Shown one piece after another: positions 1-9,165 of a DNA stretch of 64,000 nt. Made by a program: the position numbers and the translations under genes. Location of the stretch: contig DATMMX010000011.1 in NCBI GenBank assembly GCA_035569495.1, forward strand, positions 434,001 to 498,000, in the 5' to 3' direction. The number at the start of each line of letters is the position of its first letter. Within the stretch, counting starts at the first letter, position 1. The notes beneath the pieces are model-generated. The model was not told the origin of the DNA. It was given only the letters and a program-made list of their open reading frames with translations, and made no database searches. Source of the DNA: DASRDZ01 sp035569495 (GTDB taxonomy: Bacteria; Chloroflexota; Dormibacteria; Aeolococcales; Aeolococcaceae).

Positions 1-821
1 TGATGCGACTCAGCGGCGCGCGCATGGTCGACGTCGGCACCACCAACCGCACGCGCGCGAGCGACTACGCGGACGCGATCACAGCGCGAACGCGCGCCAT
101 CGTGCGCGTGCATCCGTCGAACTTCGCCATGGTCGGCTTCACCGAACGGGCAACCACGGCGGAGGTTGCAGCCGTCGCGCGGCAGCACGGCGTGTTGCTG
201 ATCGAGGACGCGGGCAGCGGCGCCCTGCTCGACACCGGCGCGGACAGCGACGAGCCCCTGCTGCCGCGCTGCATCGCCGATGGCGCCGACATCGTGAGCG
301 CCAGTGGCGACAAGCTCTGCGGCGGCCCCCAGGCGGGGCTGATCGCCGGGCGCGCCGCCCTGGTCGCCAAGCTGCGCCGCCACCCGCTGATGCGGGCTGT
401 CCGGCCCGACAAGCTGGCTCTCGCCGCGCTCGGCGCGACTCTGGCCGCCTACCTGCGCGGCGCCGCACCCGACACGGTCCCGGTGCAGCGCATGTTGGGA
501 CTCCCGCAAGACGCCCTCCGCGCCACCGCCACCGCGTGGCGCGACCAGCTGCGCGAACTCGGCATCCCCGCCGACGTCGCAGACGCCGAGAGCGCCGCGG
601 GCGGCGGCTCCCTGCCCGGCGAGACGCTTCCCACCACCTGCCTCACCCTGCCCGGCCCCACCGGCCGCCTCATGTCCGCACTGCGCCGTGCCGACCCGCC
701 CGTGATCGCCCGCGCCGAGTCCGGCCGCGTCTGGCTCGACCCGCGCACTGTGCAACCGTCCGAGGGCGCCCAGCTGCTCGCCGCCGTCCGCGCCGCCTGG
801 CAGGCGGTGCACCCCGGGTGA
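1..821 (+). CDS. selA: L-seryl-tRNA(Sec) selenium transferase, C-terminal part
   Basis: SelA is the cytosolic PLP enzyme that turns seryl-tRNA(Sec) into selenocysteinyl-tRNA(Sec) with selenophosphate. The frame is open to the first base, so the real start lies upstream; about 272 residues are visible of a family usually 450-465 long. Seen: the VGTTNRT motif typical of SelA near visible residue 11 and SGDKLCGGPQAG around residue 101, whose Lys-104 is by homology the PLP-binding lysine. The TGA stop overlaps the GTG of the Nudix gene, which begins the tight array selA-nudix-selB-exchanger. The assignment rests on these motifs plus selB downstream and is very likely. Confidence 0.93.
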   Translation, partial: MRLSGARMVDVGTTNRTRASDYADAITARTRAIVRVHPSNFAMVGFTERATTAEVAAVARQHGVLLIEDAGSGALLDTGADSDEPLLPRCIADGADIVSASGDKLCGGPQAGLIAGRAALVAKLRRHPLMRAVRPDKLALAALGATLAAYLRGAAPDTVPVQRMLGLPQDALRATATAWRDQLRELGIPADVADAESAAGGGSLPGETLPTTCLTLPGPTGRLMSALRRADPPVIARAESGRVWLDPRTVQPSEGAQLLAAVRAAWQAVHPG

Positions 822-1351
822 CCCGCCCCACCCTCACCGTCGACGGAGTCGAGCACCCCATCGCCGGGGCCCAGGTCGCCCTCATCCGCGACGGGCGCGT
901 GCTCCTGCAGTTCCGCCCCTGGCCGCCCGGCTGGGAGCTGCCCGGCGGCCATTCCGACGACGGCGAGGACCCCGCGCTCACCGCCGCGCGCGAGGGCGAG
1001 GAGGAGACCGGCCACACCGTGCGCGTCCTCCGCCTCAGCGGCGTCTACACCTGGGCCGGGCTGCGCAACAGCAGCGACGCGGTCTACGTCGGCGAGGTCA
1101 CCGGCGGCGCCTGGCGGCGCAGCGTCGAAGCCCTCAGCCACCGCTGGGTGACCCTCGACGAGCTCCCCGCCACCACCTTCCCCTGGATCACCCAGCGCGT
1201 CGCCGACGCCCTGGCCTCCACGCCCACCACCCCACCCGTCCACCGCACCCAACCGGTCAGCGCCCGCCACATGCTGTTCTTCGGCGCCCGCTGGGTGGGT
1301 TTCCTGGTCGACCTGCTGCGCCGGATCACCCGGCGGCGCTCGGCCCGCTGA
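818..1351 (+). CDS. Nudix hydrolase between selA and selB
   Basis: A 177-residue Nudix-fold protein. The Nudix box spans about residues 44-66: G-x5-E-x7-REGEEETGH fits GX5EX7REUXEEXGU and gives the metal-binding glutamates. Members hydrolyse nucleoside diphosphates linked to another group; the substrate cannot be read from sequence. The GTG start at 818 overlaps the selA stop (GTGA), so translation is probably coupled. After the Nudix domain comes a tail of about 50 residues, with a hydrophobic/amphipathic stretch (MLFFGARWVGFLVDLL) ending in basic residues, unusual for a soluble Nudix enzyme and possibly membrane-associating. SelB follows after 22 bases. Confidence 0.85.
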   Translation: MTRPTLTVDGVEHPIAGAQVALIRDGRVLLQFRPWPPGWELPGGHSDDGEDPALTAAREGEEETGHTVRVLRLSGVYTWAGLRNSSDAVYVGEVTGGAWRRSVEALSHRWVTLDELPATTFPWITQRVADALASTPTTPPVHRTQPVSARHMLFFGARWVGFLVDLLRRITRRRSAR

Positions 1352-1373
1352 CGCGGCTGGTACCGTCACCCGG

Positions 1374-3272
1374 GTGCAGCACGTCGTCGGCACCGCTGGC
1401 CACGTCGATCACGGCAAGTCGACACTGGTGCTCGCACTGACGGGCACCGATCCCGACCGGCTCGCCGAGGAGAAGCGGCGGGGCATGACCATCGAGCTCG
1501 GCTTCGCCGCGTGGACGCTGCCGGGCGGCGACCGGGTGGGGGTGATCGACGTGCCGGGGCACCGCCGCTTCGTGCGGACGATGCTGGCGGGGGCGCACGG
1601 GATCGACCTGGTGCTGCTGGTGGTCGCCGCCGACGAGGGGGTGATGCCGCAGACCCGCGAGCACCTGGCCATCTGCGGCCTGCTCGGCGCCCAAAGGGCG
1701 GTGGTGGCGCTGACCAAGGCGGACCTGGTCGACGCCGACATGCTCGCCCTGGCCCGCGCGGAGGTGGAGGAGGTCGTCAGCGGCTCGCCGCTCAGGGGCG
1801 CCCCGGTGATCCCCTGCTCCGCGGTCACCCGCGAGGGTTTGGACGAGCTGAGCCGGGCCGTCGAACAGGCGCTGCAGGACGCGCCGCAGCGCCCCGACCG
1901 AGGCCGCCCTCGCCTTTTCGTCGACCGCGCCTTCGCCCTGCCCGGCTTCGGCCCGGTGGTCACCGGCACCCTGGAGGGCGGCCGCCTCCACCAGGGCGAC
2001 GAGGTGCTGCTCCTGCCCACCGCGCGCCGTGCCCGCATCCGCACCCTGCAGCACCACGGCGACGAGGTGCAGCGCGCCGAGCCGGGCCGCCGCACCGCGG
2101 TCAACCTCAGCGGCGTCGAGGTCGCCGACCTGGAGCGCGGCATGGCCCTCGCCCTCCCCGGCACGCTCACCCCCACCAGCCGGGTCGACGTGCGCATCCA
2201 CGTGCTGGACGGCGCGCCGGCCGGCGTGCGCCACCGCGCCACGGTGATGGTCTACCTGGGCACCCAGGAGGTCGCCGCCACCGCCTGGCTGCTCGACGGC
2301 ACCGTGCTGGAACCCGGCCAGGACGGCTTCGCCCAGCTCCATCTCGACCACCCCCTGGTGGCCTCGCCCGGCGACCACCTGGTGCTGCGCCGCCCCTCGC
2401 CGCCCGACACCCTGGGCGGCGGCACCGTGCTCGACGTCGCCCCCTGGCGCCACCGCCGCCGTGACCCCGAGGTCGCCGCGGCCCTCGAAGCCCGCCAGGG
2501 CGGGAGCATCGAAGCGCTCACCCGCGAAGAGCTGCGCAAGGCTCGCACGGGCGTCGACCTGGCCACGCTGACCCGCCTGGTCGGCGCCGGTCGCCAGCAG
2601 GTCGAGCAGGCCATCGCCGCGCTGGGCGACGAGGCGCTCAGCTTCGGCGATCGCCGCTGGATCGGCCGCGAGCCCTGGCAGGCGCTGCAAGCCCGCGCCG
2701 TGCAGACCCTCGCCGCCTTCCACGACGCCGAGCCCCTGCGCGCCGGCATGGCCCGCGAGGAGTGGCGCTCGCGCCTCAGACTAACCGGGCCCATCGCCGC
2801 CGAGGTGATCCGCCGCCTCCGCGCCGAGCACGCGGTCACCGAGCAGGACGGCATCCTCAGCCTGAGCGGCCGCGGCCGCACCGTCTCCGACTCCGACCAG
2901 CACACCGCCGACGCGATCGTGCAAGCCCTCGACGAGCACCCCTTCGACCCGCCCTCCGTCGCCTCGCTCCGCCCCCAGGGGCTGACCACGCCCCTGCTCC
3001 GCCTGCTGGTCGAGCAGCACCGGGTGGTCCGGCTGGCCAACGACGTGATCCTCTCGCGCGCCGCCTACGAGGGGGCGGCCGAGCAGGTCGCCGCGTACCT
3101 CACCGAGCACGACGCCGCCACCGTCGCCCAGCTTCGCGACCTCCTGGGCGCCACCCGCCGCGTGGTCGTCCCGCTGCTGGAGCACCTCGACGCCGCCCGG
3201 ATCACCCAGCGCGACGGCGACGTGCGCCGCCTGCGCGGGCAGCGCCACCGGCGCGAGGCGCCGAGCGGGTGA
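1374..3272 (+). CDS. selB: Selenocysteine-specific translation elongation factor SelB
   Basis: SelB is the GTPase that carries selenocysteinyl-tRNA(Sec) to UGA codons marked by a SECIS element. The 632 residues match the usual length. Seen: G1 GHVDHGKS (residues 9-16), the effector-region EEKRRGMTIELGF, G3 DVPGH (59-63), G4 TKAD (114-117), then EF-Tu-like beta-barrels and a C-terminal region of about 250 residues expected to form the winged helices that bind SECIS RNA. The GTG start at 1374 is preceded by TACCGT at 1361-1366, seven bases upstream, so the gene may have its own leaderless promoter in addition to read-through from selA. No selC tRNA was found in the window. Confidence 0.95.
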   Translation: MQHVVGTAGHVDHGKSTLVLALTGTDPDRLAEEKRRGMTIELGFAAWTLPGGDRVGVIDVPGHRRFVRTMLAGAHGIDLVLLVVAADEGVMPQTREHLAICGLLGAQRAVVALTKADLVDADMLALARAEVEEVVSGSPLRGAPVIPCSAVTREGLDELSRAVEQALQDAPQRPDRGRPRLFVDRAFALPGFGPVVTGTLEGGRLHQGDEVLLLPTARRARIRTLQHHGDEVQRAEPGRRTAVNLSGVEVADLERGMALALPGTLTPTSRVDVRIHVLDGAPAGVRHRATVMVYLGTQEVAATAWLLDGTVLEPGQDGFAQLHLDHPLVASPGDHLVLRRPSPPDTLGGGTVLDVAPWRHRRRDPEVAAALEARQGGSIEALTREELRKARTGVDLATLTRLVGAGRQQVEQAIAALGDEALSFGDRRWIGREPWQALQARAVQTLAAFHDAEPLRAGMAREEWRSRLRLTGPIAAEVIRRLRAEHAVTEQDGILSLSGRGRTVSDSDQHTADAIVQALDEHPFDPPSVASLRPQGLTTPLLRLLVEQHRVVRLANDVILSRAAYEGAAEQVAAYLTEHDAATVAQLRDLLGATRRVVVPLLEHLDAARITQRDGDVRRLRGQRHRREAPSG

Positions 3273-4267
3273 CCACCGCCCTGTTCTTCATCGCCAGCAT
3301 CGTGCTCATCGTCGCCGGCGCCGAGCTGTTCACCAACGCGGTCGAGTGGGCCGGCAGCCGCATGCACCTGGCCCACGGCGCCACCGGGTCGCTGCTCGCC
3401 GCCATCGGCGCCGCCCTGCCCGAGACGACGGTGCCCATCGTGGCCCTGATCAGCGGGCAGCCGACGGCCCAGGCGGTCGCCATGGGCGCGGTGGTGGGTG
3501 CGCCCTTCCTGCTCCTCACCATGGCCCTGGCGGCCACCGGCGTTGCCGTCATGACCCGCCGCGGCCATCGCGACCTGGTCGTCGAACCCCGCCAGGTGCG
3601 CCGCGACCTGGGCACCTTCGTCGCCGCCTTCTGGATCCTGCCGCTCGGCCTGGTGCTGCCCCACTGGGCGCGGGTGATCGGGGCGGTGGTGCTGCTGCTG
3701 ATCTACGCCAACTACGTCCGCGCCACGCTGCGCGGCGGCGCGCCCGAGGAGGAGCTGCCCGACCCGCTGCACGTGCTGCGCTGGAGCGAGGACCGCGCCG
3801 GGCGGCCGCACTGGGGCTTCATCGGGCTGCAGGTGGCCGGCTCGCTGGGGATGCTGGTCGGCGGCGCCGAGCTCTTCGTCCACGGCCTTGACGACCTGGC
3901 CGCGGCGATCAAGCTGCCCGCGCTGCTGCTCTCGCTGGTGCTGGTGCCGCTGGCCACCGAGCTGCCCGAGACGCTCAACAGCGTGGTCTGGATCCGCGCC
4001 CGCAGCGACGGGCTGGCCCTCGGCAACATCGCCGGCGGGGTCACCTTCCAGGCCTGCCTGCTGGGCGCGCTCGGCCTCGCCTTCACCAGCTGGTCGCCGG
4101 GGCGCCTGGGGGTGATCAACCTGTTCCTCACCCTCGGCGTCGGCGCCTACACCCTGTTCCTGCTGCGCACGGGGCGCCGCCGCGGCTGGCACCTGATCTT
4201 CAACGCCCTGGTCTGGGTCGCCTACGTGGCGGTGGTGCTCATCGCCGGCACCCGGCTGCAGGGCTGA
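3269..4267 (+). CDS. CaCA-family sodium/calcium-type cation exchanger
   Basis: A 332-residue integral membrane protein with about ten hydrophobic segments and the two inverted alpha-repeats of the Ca2+:cation antiporter family: GSLLAAIGAALPETT near residues 40-54 and LVLVPLATELPETLNS in the second half. The acidic residue of each PET motif binds the cation in this family. It probably exchanges Na+ or H+ for Ca2+ at the inner membrane, though ion choice is inference. The GTG start at 3269 overlaps the selB stop (GTGA), so it is the last gene of the selA-nudix-selB operon; a functional link with selenium is not established. Confidence 0.88.
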   Translation: MTTALFFIASIVLIVAGAELFTNAVEWAGSRMHLAHGATGSLLAAIGAALPETTVPIVALISGQPTAQAVAMGAVVGAPFLLLTMALAATGVAVMTRRGHRDLVVEPRQVRRDLGTFVAAFWILPLGLVLPHWARVIGAVVLLLIYANYVRATLRGGAPEEELPDPLHVLRWSEDRAGRPHWGFIGLQVAGSLGMLVGGAELFVHGLDDLAAAIKLPALLLSLVLVPLATELPETLNSVVWIRARSDGLALGNIAGGVTFQACLLGALGLAFTSWSPGRLGVINLFLTLGVGAYTLFLLRTGRRRGWHLIFNALVWVAYVAVVLIAGTRLQG

Positions 4268-4356
4268 GCGCCCGCGCGCCCCGTTCCGGCACTATTTCGC
4301 ACGCTTCCGCGGCGAGCACCGCGGACCAACCGGCGTGGCGGTCAGTGGAGTTGCAC

Positions 4357-5259
4357 ATGAACCTGGACGGAAAGGTCGCGGTCGTCACCGGCAGCGGGCG
4401 TGGCATCGGCCGCGCGTATGCCGAGGCGCTCGCGGAGGCGGGGGCGGCAGTGGTGATCAACGACGTCGACGCCGACGTCGCCCAGCAGACGGTCGAGGAC
4501 ATCACCAAGAACGGCGGCCGCGCCGTCGCCGAGGTGGTCGCCGTGGGGTCGACCGAGGCCGCGGACCGCCTGGTCAACCGCGCCGTCGAGGCCTTCGGGC
4601 GTCTCGACGTGATGTGCACCAACGCGGGCATCCTCCGCGACCGCACCCTCTGGAAGATGAGCGACGACGACTTCGACGCCGTCATCGAGACCCACCTGCG
4701 CGGCACCTTCACCTGCGGACGCGCCGCGGCGATCCGCATGCGCGAGCAGGGCGAGGGCGGGTCGCTGGTGCTGGTGTCGTCGATCGCCGGGCAGCGCGGC
4801 AACTTCGGCCAGACCAACTACGCCGCCGCCAAGGCGGGCATCGCCGCGTACGCGCGCACCTGGGCGATGGAGCTGGCCAAGTCGAACATCACCGTCAACG
4901 CCATCGTCCCCAACGCCATCACCCGGATGATCGCCTCGATCCCCGGCATGGGACCGCTGGTCGAGCAGGCCGAGCGCGGCGAGCCGCTGCCCGACCTGAT
5001 CCGCAAGGGCATGGGCATGGGCCTGCCCGGCGACGTGGCCCCGCTGCTCGTCTTCCTCGCCTCCGACGCGGCACGCGAGGTCACCGGCCAGTGCATCGGG
5101 CTGGGCGGCGACAAGCTGTCGCTGTGGTCGCACCCGCAGGAGATCCGCATGGCCTACCGCGATGGCGGCTGGTCGGCGGATGCCATCGCCGAGGTGTGGA
5201 AGTCCTCGGTGGGCCAGCAGCTCGAGAGCTACGGGATCCCGTTTCTCGGCGGCAACTAG
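4357..5259 (+). CDS. Short-chain dehydrogenase/reductase
   Basis: A 300-residue classical SDR. Seen: NAD(P)-binding TGSGRGIG (residues 11-18), the TNAG structural motif near 88-91, catalytic Ser about 141 and YAAAK with Tyr155 and Lys159. A C-terminal extension of about 50 residues after the Rossmann fold (HPQEIRMAYRDGGW) resembles SDRs of the multifunctional beta-oxidation/MaoC group, suggesting a 3-hydroxyacyl-CoA or steroid-like substrate; this is inference. The ATG at 4357 is preferred over GTG 4345 because GGAG lies at 4347-4350, six bases before it. The TAG stop shares the palindrome CTAG (5256-5259) with the convergent neighbour. Confidence 0.88.
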   Translation: MNLDGKVAVVTGSGRGIGRAYAEALAEAGAAVVINDVDADVAQQTVEDITKNGGRAVAEVVAVGSTEAADRLVNRAVEAFGRLDVMCTNAGILRDRTLWKMSDDDFDAVIETHLRGTFTCGRAAAIRMREQGEGGSLVLVSSIAGQRGNFGQTNYAAAKAGIAAYARTWAMELAKSNITVNAIVPNAITRMIASIPGMGPLVEQAERGEPLPDLIRKGMGMGLPGDVAPLLVFLASDAAREVTGQCIGLGGDKLSLWSHPQEIRMAYRDGGWSADAIAEVWKSSVGQQLESYGIPFLGGN

Positions 5260-6677
5260 AGCCGCGTCGCGGCGGCCTGGTGCACGGCGGTCGAGCCGGC
5301 GCCGGGCTGGAGCTGGGTCGGGTTGAGCTGCTGCACGCCGCTGTTGGCGGTGAAGAGCGCGATGATCGACAGCGCCAGCGCGGCGACCAGCAGCAGCTCG
5401 GCGATGCCGACCGGCAGGCGCCGCCGCCGCTGAGGCAGGGAGGGACGGGCGCGCCCCTGGAGCACCGCGGCCAGCGCGACGAGGACGACCAGGGCGACGC
5501 CGACGGTCACGAAGATGATCAGCTCGGTGGTGTCAGGCGCGCCGCTTGACGCCGCGCCCGTGCGGGTGGCGACGAGCAGCAGCTCCAGGTAGGCCAGGCC
5601 GGCGAAGGCGCCCAGTGCGGCGGGCAGGCTGCGGTGGCGCTGGGCCAGGGCGAGCAGGGCGGCGCTGGCGGTGGCGCCCGCGGCCAATGCGATGCCGTCC
5701 CTGGTGGCCATCAGCACGATGGCGGGCGGGGCGATGACCAGGGCGGCGCCGCCGAGCGCCCAGCCCAGGCCGCCGGGGTGGGGGCGCAGCAGGGCGATCC
5801 GCGGCAGGAGGAGGGCCGCCGCCAGGCCGACCCCGATGGCGCCGACGAAGACCTCGACGTAGGTCGGCTGGTCGACGACCAGCCAGATGCCGGCACCGAC
5901 CCCGACCGCCAGCGAGACCACGCCGATCATGCCCGCGACCGCCGAGGGCACGACCACGGCGGCGAACCAGCTCAGCACCGCGACCACGCCGGCGGCGAGG
6001 GCGAACTTGATCAGGTTGTCGCGGTTGCCGGGCTGGTCGGGGTTGTCGGCGAAGACCAGGCACGCGGCGGCGAAGGCGATGCCGGTGACGGCCAGGGTGC
6101 CGCGCAGGTCGTCGGTGCCGCGGACCAGGCGGAGGACCACGGCTCCGGCGAGCAGGAGGGCGGCGGCGACGCCGCAGACGATGGCGCGGACGGTGGCGCT
6201 GAGGTCGCTGGCGAGCAGGGCGTAGATGCCCCCGCCGGTCATCGAAGCGGCGGCGATGGTGAGCAGGACACCGGCGGCCATGCGGTCGCCGGAGACGTGC
6301 GGGTGGTCGCGGCGGGGGTGGAGGGCCCAGCGGGGGGTGGCGGGCTGGTCGGGGTTGGTGGTCCAGGCGTCGGCCACGGCGGTCGGTGGGACGGCCGTCG
6401 CGGGCTGCTCAGGCTCCGGGGCGGGTGGCTGCTCCTGAGGCATGGACGGCGAGCCCGGTCGGTCACTCGGCGGAGGCGGCTCGCTCTCGACGGAAGCGCT
6501 CGGCTCGCCCGTCCGGTGCGCGGGCGGCTTGTACCAGGAGGGCAGCGGCGCGTCGTCCTCGGCGAAGGGCTCGCGGCCCGGGCCGCCCGCTGGCTCAGGC
6601 GTACCCCAGGGGCTCGGCGACGGGGCGGCGTCCTCACCAGGCTCGCCCTGCCGGGGCGGATTGCCGCTCGACTCCAT
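5256..6677 (-). CDS. Polytopic membrane protein with proline-rich N-terminus (paralogue A)
   Basis: I do not recognise a family. The 473-residue product has a cytosolic-looking N-terminal tail of about 140 residues rich in Pro, Glu and Ser, then about 12 hydrophobic segments, then a short C-terminal tail. No catalytic motif is visible. ATG at 6677 is chosen because GGGAGG precedes it by eight bases; the frame stays open upstream. The next gene on the same strand (6768-8177) has the same architecture and matching features (basic loop before the last two segments, ARPSLPQRRRR here, GRPREASRRP there), so the two look like tandem duplicates. A transport or envelope-sensing role is possible but unproved. 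Confidence 0.75.
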   Translation of the reverse strand: MESSGNPPRQGEPGEDAAPSPSPWGTPEPAGGPGREPFAEDDAPLPSWYKPPAHRTGEPSASVESEPPPPSDRPGSPSMPQEQPPAPEPEQPATAVPPTAVADAWTTNPDQPATPRWALHPRRDHPHVSGDRMAAGVLLTIAAASMTGGGIYALLASDLSATVRAIVCGVAAALLLAGAVVLRLVRGTDDLRGTLAVTGIAFAAACLVFADNPDQPGNRDNLIKFALAAGVVAVLSWFAAVVVPSAVAGMIGVVSLAVGVGAGIWLVVDQPTYVEVFVGAIGVGLAAALLLPRIALLRPHPGGLGWALGGAALVIAPPAIVLMATRDGIALAAGATASAALLALAQRHRSLPAALGAFAGLAYLELLLVATRTGAASSGAPDTTELIIFVTVGVALVVLVALAAVLQGRARPSLPQRRRRLPVGIAELLLVAALALSIIALFTANSGVQQLNPTQLQPGAGSTAVHQAAATRL

Positions 6678-6767
6678 GGTCGTACCCTCCCGTGGGCGCA
6701 CCGAAGTGACGCACGCGCGTTCGGGGCAGTGTACCCCCGCTGCACCACTCCGGGCGAGCTGTTGAGC

Positions 6768-8177
6768 TCAGCCCGTCGAGAACGTGGGGAAGGGCTCGGG
6801 CGTCAGCAGCGGCGGGAAGGTCGGCTGCACCAGAGGCGACGGCCGGCCGAACGGCGACGTCCGGAACGGCGAGGCGGTGCCCACCTGGCTGAGCGCCACC
6901 AGCGCGAACACCGCGGCCGCCACCAGCACCAGCTCGTCGACCAGCACCGGCCGCCGCGACGCCTCCCGCGGCCGTCCCCGCGACCGCAGCCCGAGCACCG
7001 CGACCACCAGCAGCACGACCAGCCCCACCAGCAGCACGATCACACCCTGCGTGGTGGTGTCCCCGCCGACCGCGGACACGATGACGTAGCCCTCCACCAG
7101 CGACAGCGGCCACACCGCCACCACGGCCGCGACCACCGCGTGCCACCGCCAGGCGACCAGCACCAGCGCCAGTCCGGTCAGCCCCGTCGCGGCGAGCGCC
7201 GTCCCCTGGAACGACACGCCGAGCCCGGTGGCGGCGGCCCCGACGAGCACCGCGGCGACGTTGACCATCCACGCCGGAGCGGAGGGATGCCGTCGCAGCC
7301 CCGGCACCCGGAAGGCGATCTCCAGCGCCACTACGCCCGCCAGCAAACCGGCGACCGCGAACCCGAAGACCTCCACTCCCGCCGCCCCGCAGGCCAGCTC
7401 GACGGTCCCGACCAGCCCCAGCATCGCCAGACCCGCCGCCACCGCGGACGGGATGAGCACCGCCACGCCGACCATGCCGAAGGTAAAGAGCCCGGCAGCC
7501 GCCGCGGCCCGGATGAGCTGGGTGCGCGGCTCGGTCGGCCCGCTGTCGGTGGCGGTGATCGCGAGGACGAAGCAGGCAACCAGGAAGAGGACCGACACCA
7601 CGCCGAGCGCCGACCTGACCGCGTCGATGCCCGCCCCAGGCCGCAGCATCATGGCGACGAAGAACGTCACCGCGAAGGCCACCCCGAAGATCGCCGCCGC
7701 CAGCCCCGCACCGACGTTGTTGCCGCCCACCACCGTGATCAGCCCGCTGAGCACCGAGGTCGCGCCGATGTAGATGACCACGCCCCGGGCCAGGTGGCCC
7801 CCCGTGCGCGGCCCGGTCGGCACACCCCCGCCTGCGGTCGGGCGGACGGGAGGAGCGCCACCCGCCCCGCCGCCCGTCGGCTCGCCGGACAAGGTCCCCT
7901 GCCCGCCGCCAAGAGGAACGCCCGGCGCTGCGGCCTCCTGCCCACCGCCAACAGGAACGCCCGGCGCCGCAGCAGGTTCTTGCGGCGTTGAGCCCACCCC
8001 GGGCGCCGACTCGCGCGCTTGCGGCTCCCCAGGCACCCCCAGCACCCCCTCAGCAGGCCGCGAAGAAGTCCACGGCGGCGGCCCCTCCGGCTCCATCGCC
8101 CGCCGATGCCACGGCTGCGCCGGACCCGCGCCCTGCTCAGGCGTCTCCTCCGAGCCCGGAGTCTGCTCGCTGTCCAC
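6768..8177 (-). CDS. Polytopic membrane protein with proline/glycine-rich N-terminus (paralogue B)
   Basis: About 469 residues. A disordered N-terminal tail of about 130 residues contains two near-identical blocks around PGVPVGGGQ and PGVPLGGGQ, followed by about 12 transmembrane segments. Domain order and size match the neighbouring gene at 5256-6677, so I read it as its paralogue. The start is uncertain: GTG 8177 is chosen because GGGAGG lies eleven bases before it; the frame stays open to 8420. It is divergent from endonuclease IV (8281), leaving about 100 bases for promoters. Function unknown. Confidence 0.7.
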   Translation of the reverse strand: MDSEQTPGSEETPEQGAGPAQPWHRRAMEPEGPPPWTSSRPAEGVLGVPGEPQARESAPGVGSTPQEPAAAPGVPVGGGQEAAAPGVPLGGGQGTLSGEPTGGGAGGAPPVRPTAGGGVPTGPRTGGHLARGVVIYIGATSVLSGLITVVGGNNVGAGLAAAIFGVAFAVTFFVAMMLRPGAGIDAVRSALGVVSVLFLVACFVLAITATDSGPTEPRTQLIRAAAAAGLFTFGMVGVAVLIPSAVAAGLAMLGLVGTVELACGAAGVEVFGFAVAGLLAGVVALEIAFRVPGLRRHPSAPAWMVNVAAVLVGAAATGLGVSFQGTALAATGLTGLALVLVAWRWHAVVAAVVAVWPLSLVEGYVIVSAVGGDTTTQGVIVLLVGLVVLLVVAVLGLRSRGRPREASRRPVLVDELVLVAAAVFALVALSQVGTASPFRTSPFGRPSPLVQPTFPPLLTPEPFPTFSTG

Positions 8178-8280
8178 GCCGACAAAGCCCTCCCAAAACC
8201 GCCCCACCTGCCGCACAGGCGTTCGCGCGCCCCGCAGTCTACCTCCGCCCCCTGCCGAGCAGTTGCGACAATGTGGCGAC

Positions 8281-9165
8281 ATGCTCATCGGCGGACACGT
8301 CTCCACCCGCGGCGGCATCGACAAGGCCGTCGACAACGCCGTCGCCATCGGCGCCGAGGTCATCCAGACCCACCCCTCCCCACCGCAGACCTGGCGCCGC
8401 CTCACCGTCGACGACGGCATGGTCGCCAGCTACAAGGCCAAGGCAGCAGCATCCGGACTCCAGCAGCACTGGTTCCACGCCGTGTATCTGCTGAACCTGG
8501 CCACAACCAGCGAGGCCCTGCTCAAGCAGACGATCGGCTCGCTGGTCTACTACATGGAGCTCGCCGACCGCATCGGCGCCGACGGCGTCGTCTTCCACCC
8601 CGGCTCGCACAAGGGCGCCGGCTTCGAGCCGATGCTGCCGCAGATGGCGGGCGCCATCCAGGAGGTTCTGCGGCGCGCCGACTCCAGAGCAAAACTGGTG
8701 GTGGAGAACAGCGCGGGCCAGGGAGGCTGCGTCGGCTGCACCTTCGTCGAGGTCGCGCAGATCGTCGACGCCGTGCAGTCGGACCGCGTCGGCGTCTGCC
8801 TCGACACCGCGCACGCCTTCGCCAACGGCTACGACCTGCACACGGCGGAGGGCATCGACCAGGCGATCACGCGCTTCGACGAGACGGTCGGCCTCGACCG
8901 CCTCTGCGTCATCCACGCCAACGACTCGCGCGCCGAGTTCCAGAGCAACGTCGACCGCCACGCCAACATCGGCGACGGCTACATCGGCGCCGAGGCGTTC
9001 GGCCTCCTGCTCCACGACGCGCGCCTGCAGCACCTGCCCTGGATCCTCGAAGTCCCCGGCGAGCTCAAGCAGGGCCCGGATCTCGTCAACGTCAACAAGC
9101 TGCGCACCCTGGCCGGCCTGCAGCCGGTCACCCCGCCCGAGGGCGCGGTCGCCGGGAAGCGCTAG
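8281..9165 (+). CDS. nfo: Endonuclease IV (AP endonuclease)
   Basis: Cuts DNA 5' of abasic sites in base excision repair using a trinuclear zinc centre. The 294 residues match the family. Seen in order: N-terminal GGHVS, FHPGSH, VENSAGQG (Glu), CLDTAHAFANGYD (Asp, His), HANDS, the DRHANIGDG signature and EVPGE, together supplying the zinc ligands. ATG 8281 is preceded by GACAAT at 8267-8272, eight bases before it, and no Shine-Dalgarno, which suggests a leaderless transcript. The TAG stop shares CTAG with the convergent csaA-like gene. A uracil-DNA glycosylase that could feed it substrate lies at 40796. Confidence 0.95.
   Translation: MLIGGHVSTRGGIDKAVDNAVAIGAEVIQTHPSPPQTWRRLTVDDGMVASYKAKAAASGLQQHWFHAVYLLNLATTSEALLKQTIGSLVYYMELADRIGADGVVFHPGSHKGAGFEPMLPQMAGAIQEVLRRADSRAKLVVENSAGQGGCVGCTFVEVAQIVDAVQSDRVGVCLDTAHAFANGYDLHTAEGIDQAITRFDETVGLDRLCVIHANDSRAEFQSNVDRHANIGDGYIGAEAFGLLLHDARLQHLPWILEVPGELKQGPDLVNVNKLRTLAGLQPVTPPEGAVAGKR

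Noticed and set aside
3..821. Treating ATG at base 3 as the true selA start
   Set aside because: The SelA family is about 190 residues longer at the N-terminus and the frame is open to base 1.
449..1393. Long antisense frames across selA and the Nudix gene (and equivalents throughout)
   Set aside because: GC-rich sequence opens most frames; these show no motif, biased composition (Ala/Gly/Arg runs) and overlap clear genes.
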